DNA of 64,000 nt. It comes from Metallibacterium scheffleri (lineage in GTDB: Bacteria > Pseudomonadota > Gammaproteobacteria > Xanthomonadales > Rhodanobacteraceae). Within the stretch, counting starts at the first letter, position 1. Each line of letters starts with the position of its first letter. The stretch lies in assembly GCF_002077135.1 (NCBI RefSeq), contig NZ_LDOS01000002.1:930001-994000 (forward strand). Direction: 5' to 3'. The position numbers and the translations under genes are program-made. Shown here piece by piece: positions 58,689 to 64,000 of the stretch. The notes beneath the pieces were generated by a model. That model was not told the origin of the DNA. It did not search any database and was given only the letters and a program-made list of their open reading frames with translations.

Positions 58689-59236
58689 AGCTGTATCTGC
58701 CGTTGCTCGGATTTCTGGCGGTCATCGGGTTGTTCGGTTTCGGCCTGTGGTGGAACAGCGCCCACAACACCACGCTGGTGCCCTCGCCATTGATCGGCAA
58801 GCCGGCCCCCGACTGGAAACTGCCACTGCTTTACCAACCCACGCAGACGCTGGACAAGACAGCCATGCTCGGGCACCCCTACGTCATCAATGTATTTGCC
58901 AGTTGGTGTTACGTATGCGGCGATGAAGCGCCGGTGCTGATGGCATGGGGCAAGGATCTGGGCGTGCCTCTGATCGGTTACGACTACCGGGATCGGCGCG
59001 CTGATGCGCTGGCTTGGCTGGGCAGGCATGGCGATCCCTACACGCAGGTGGTCGCCGACGAAAGCGGGAGAACGGCGCTTAATTTCGGCGTGTATGGCGC
59101 GCCCGAAACCTACCTGATCGATGCGCAGGGCATCATTCGCTGGAAGCACATCGGCCCGCTGACGCCCGGGGTGATCCGCGACGAGCTATTGCCGCAACTG
59201 CATAAACTGGGCGTGCGCCCCAAGGCGGCCGCATGA
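58685..59236 (+). CDS. ccmG: Thiol:disulfide interchange protein CcmG/DsbE
   Basis: The 183-residue anchored thioredoxin has a signal-anchor helix (3-25) and the redox WCYVC (about 76-80, within NVFASWCYVCGDEAP). GAPETYLID holds the cis-proline-type loop. It reduces apocytochrome CxxCH cysteines via CcmH. Confidence 0.95.
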   Translation: MKLYLPLLGFLAVIGLFGFGLWWNSAHNTTLVPSPLIGKPAPDWKLPLLYQPTQTLDKTAMLGHPYVINVFASWCYVCGDEAPVLMAWGKDLGVPLIGYDYRDRRADALAWLGRHGDPYTQVVADESGRTALNFGVYGAPETYLIDAQGIIRWKHIGPLTPGVIRDELLPQLHKLGVRPKAAA

Positions 59237-59667
59237 CGCACTGGCTGCGGTACGCGGTGCTTGGCTTGTTGCTGGGGACGGCTTTTGCCGCCACGGCCAT
59301 CGACGCGTTGCCATTCAAGAACTCGGCGCAGGAAGTGCGCTTCCAGAATCTCACCCGCCAGTTGCGCTGCCTGGTTTGTCAGAACGAAGATCTGGCCGAT
59401 TCCAACGCCAAGCTGGCGCAGGATCTGCGTCTGGTGATCTTCCAGCAGATGCAGGCCGGGCGCAGCGACGCGCAGATCAAGCAATGGCTGGTCGACCGCT
59501 ACTCCGATTACGTGCTGTACAAGCCGCCGTTGAAGCCATCGAACTACGCACTGTGGTTCGGGCCTTTCGTGGTGCTGTTGCTGGGTGCGCTCGGGGTCGT
59601 GATTTATCTGCGCCGTCGTGCGCAGCCGCAAGTGGCCTCCGCGCCTGATGAGGATGAAGACTGGTGA
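59233..59667 (+). CDS. ccmH: Cytochrome c maturation protein CcmH
   Basis: The 144-residue protein has a signal peptide, the redox LRCLVCQNE motif, the three-helix domain typical of CcmH/CcmL and a C-terminal membrane helix (about 103-123). It delivers reduced apocytochrome to CcmF. It is the short form; the TPR part is the separate ccmI. Confidence 0.95.
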   Translation: MTHWLRYAVLGLLLGTAFAATAIDALPFKNSAQEVRFQNLTRQLRCLVCQNEDLADSNAKLAQDLRLVIFQQMQAGRSDAQIKQWLVDRYSDYVLYKPPLKPSNYALWFGPFVVLLLGALGVVIYLRRRAQPQVASAPDEDEDW

Positions 59668-60748
59668 ATGTTATGTTCCTGACCGCCAGTGGCCTGATGG
59701 TGGCGCTGGCGCTGGCGCTCGTGTTGTGGCCGCTGCTGCGCCAAGCCGGACGACAAACGCGTCGTCGCGGCCTGATTGCCCTCGCGGTGCTGTTCATCTT
59801 CGGCCTGCCTCTGGCCAGCGCTGGTTTGTATGAAATGGTCGGCAATCCGGCCGCGCTGAATCCTGCCGCCGCCAAACAACCATTGACGCTGGATCAGGCG
59901 ATCACCAAGATCAAAGCCCAGCTTGGGCACGACAGCGCCGATCCGAATCTGTGGACACTGCTTGGCCAAGCCTATGGCGCCAAGAACGAACCCGCTCTTG
60001 CCGCGAGTGCTTTCGAACATGCGCTGAAATATCGCCCTGACGATGCCGATCTTCTGGTTGCCTGGGCGCAGGCCGATTCTCTTGCGCAACCGCAGCACAT
60101 GATCGTCGGCGAGGCGCGCGCGCGCCTCGAACGGGCACTGGCCGTCGATCCAACGCACCAGCGCGGACTGTGGTTACTGGGCATCAGCGATTTCCAGTTG
60201 CAGCACTACAGCGAGGCCATCGCCACATGGACGCGCCTGCTCAAGCTGCTGCCGCCGGATTCCGATGTCGCGCGTGGTGTAGCCAAACAAGTTGAACTGG
60301 CCGCTACGCGCGGCTCGCTCAAGCTCAGCCACGCGCAAGCGCAGGTGTTATCGGCAGCCACCGCAGCCGGCGCTCCGCCCCCCGCGACGGCCGGCAGCAG
60401 CGCGCCACGCCTCATAGTGAAGGTGTCGCTCGCGCCGCAACTGACGGCCAGGCTCGCCGCCGATTCGGTGCTGTTCGTGTATGCGCGCAATTCCAGCGGG
60501 CCATCGATCCCGCTGGCCGTGGCACGGCTGCCAGCCAGTGCGCTACCGGCCACGGTGACACTGACCGATGCGATGAGCATGGCGCCCGGCATGAACCTGT
60601 CATCAGCGCAACAGGTGATCGTCGGCGCGCGTTTATCCGCGCAAGGCCAGGCACTGGCGCAGGCGGGCGATCTGGAGGGCAGCGCCGGCCCGGTCGCGGT
60701 CAGCCGCACACAGCCCATCAGCATCGTCATCGACAAGGTCGTGCAGCA

Positions 60749-60752
<4 letters not shown>
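59664..60752 (+). CDS. ccmI: Cytochrome c maturation TPR protein CcmI
   Basis: The 362-residue protein has two N-terminal helices (about 5-24 and 35-55) and a periplasmic TPR domain (about 80-220). The C-terminal domain contains the VxVSLAPQLTARLAADSVLFVYAR type stretch. It is the apocytochrome-binding chaperone of the heme lyase. GTG 59664 overlaps the ccmH stop as GTGA; ATG 59673 is the alternative. Confidence 0.92.
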
Positions 60753-63671
<2,919 letters not shown>

Positions 63672-63685
63672 CCCGGCACCGTGCT

Positions 63686-63715
63686 GGCGGGATGTGGCTG
63701 CGGCCACATCCCGCC
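63686..63715. terminator. Strong bidirectional hairpin between katG and a convergent gene
   Basis: A perfect 13-bp stem (63686-63698 with 63703-63715) closes a TGCG loop, 15 bases after the katG stop and 26 bases before the convergent stop. There is no T-run, but placement and strength fit a terminator. Confidence 0.62.
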
Positions 63716-63740
63716 GCCGCGCCGAGTCGTGGCAAGAGCT

Positions 63741-64000
63741 TCAATCGAGCGGCAGGCCCAGGCGCACGCGCACTGCGGGTTCCAGCGCAGCCAGCCCAGC
63801 GCTGCGCCCAAGTTCCAACGCGACCTCGGGCGGATGACCCCACTCCCATGTCGCCACCAGCGCCAGCAGCGCGCCGACGCGATTGGCCGAACCGCAATGC
63901 ACTAGCACGGGCGCGTCGCCTTGCAACGCCTCGTGCAGCGCCGTGGCATGGGCGCGGTCCAGGTCCGCCGGCGTGGCGACCGGAATGTTGACGTACTCCA
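63741..64000 (-). CDS. Small protein phosphatase of the DSP/beta-lactamase-hydrolase-like group, N-terminus cut by window end
   Basis: About 86 codons are visible in frame from the window edge to the TGA at 63741. The sequence EYVNIPVATP, then VLVHCGSANRVGALLAL, gives the phosphatase loop HCxxxNR of the TIGR01244-like tyrosine phosphatase family. It should be a small cytosolic or periplasmic phosphatase; family members are often linked to sulfide/persulfide genes or stand alone. Its start lies beyond the window. Confidence 0.78.
   Translation of the reverse strand, partial: EYVNIPVATPADLDRAHATALHEALQGDAPVLVHCGSANRVGALLALVATWEWGHPPEVALELGRSAGLAALEPAVRVRLGLPLD

Overview
The window is high-GC, gene-dense proteobacterial chromosome. 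Gene content and order point to a gammaproteobacterium of the Xanthomonadales/Lysobacterales, most likely near Rhodanobacteraceae. The pointers are the run prmB-aroC-(hydroxyacid dehydrogenase)-asd-fimV-truA-trpF-trpB-trpA-accD, the folD-guaB-guaA-tadA run, a type-B ribosomal protein L36, a solitary RnfB, an AguA/AguB putrescine pathway, and CCCGAGTC-type intergenic repeats. This placement is inferred from layout; no 16S or database search supports it. No rRNA, tRNA or CRISPR array was seen.

Region 1 (1-16.7 kb) is an accessory-looking block of ion pumps and redox genes. It holds three different P-type ATPases (one cut by the window start), a complete YbhGFSR-type exporter (membrane fusion protein, fused double ATPase, two ABC-2 permeases), a PHA-synthase-like hydrolase with a cysteine nucleophile, and a dihydrolipoamide dehydrogenase-like flavoprotein. 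Two FNR/ANR-like palindromes (2931-2945 and 16330-16344) sit before ybhG and before the lpd-ATPase-hydrolase-ATPase operon. The first is about 41.5 bp upstream of the start expected from its -10 element. This suggests the block responds to oxygen limitation. A GacA/UvrY-type response regulator follows, behind an unusually structured 499-base intergenic region.

Region 2 (17.4-26.9 kb) is housekeeping: folD, guaB, guaA, tadA, ribosomal L36, the agmatine-to-putrescine genes aguA and aguB, and a TraB-family membrane protein. Inside it are signs of past mobile-element activity. The last roughly 80 bases of guaA are about one-third G+C in an otherwise high-GC gene. Just after tadA lies a dif-like site abutting a broken VC1465-type (Xer recombination activation factor) gene.

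Region 3 (27.1-30.0 kb) is a six-gene operon. Three tiny membrane or exported peptides sharing a short [L/A]-G-x-R-x-G-[F/C] motif are followed by a YtrA-type GntR repressor, an ABC ATPase and an ABC-2 permease. It is the best candidate for an undescribed system here.

Region 4 (30.0-48.9 kb) contains a lipoprotein, dcd, mrp, a DUF2147 protein, metG, dinB, a drug/metabolite transporter with a histidine-rich tail, rnfB, and the long minus-strand biosynthetic run from prmB to accD.

Region 5 (48.9-64 kb) has a SCO1-type copper chaperone with psd, a three-LysM lytic transglycosylase, greB, a complete cytochrome c maturation operon (ccmABCDEFGHI, almost every junction a 4-base stop/start overlap), a methyltransferase, katG, and the C-terminal part of a small phosphatase cut by the window end. 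SCO1, the ccm operon and the solitary RnfB fit a respiratory, cytochrome-rich lifestyle. The ion-pump block would add energy and ion homeostasis under low oxygen.
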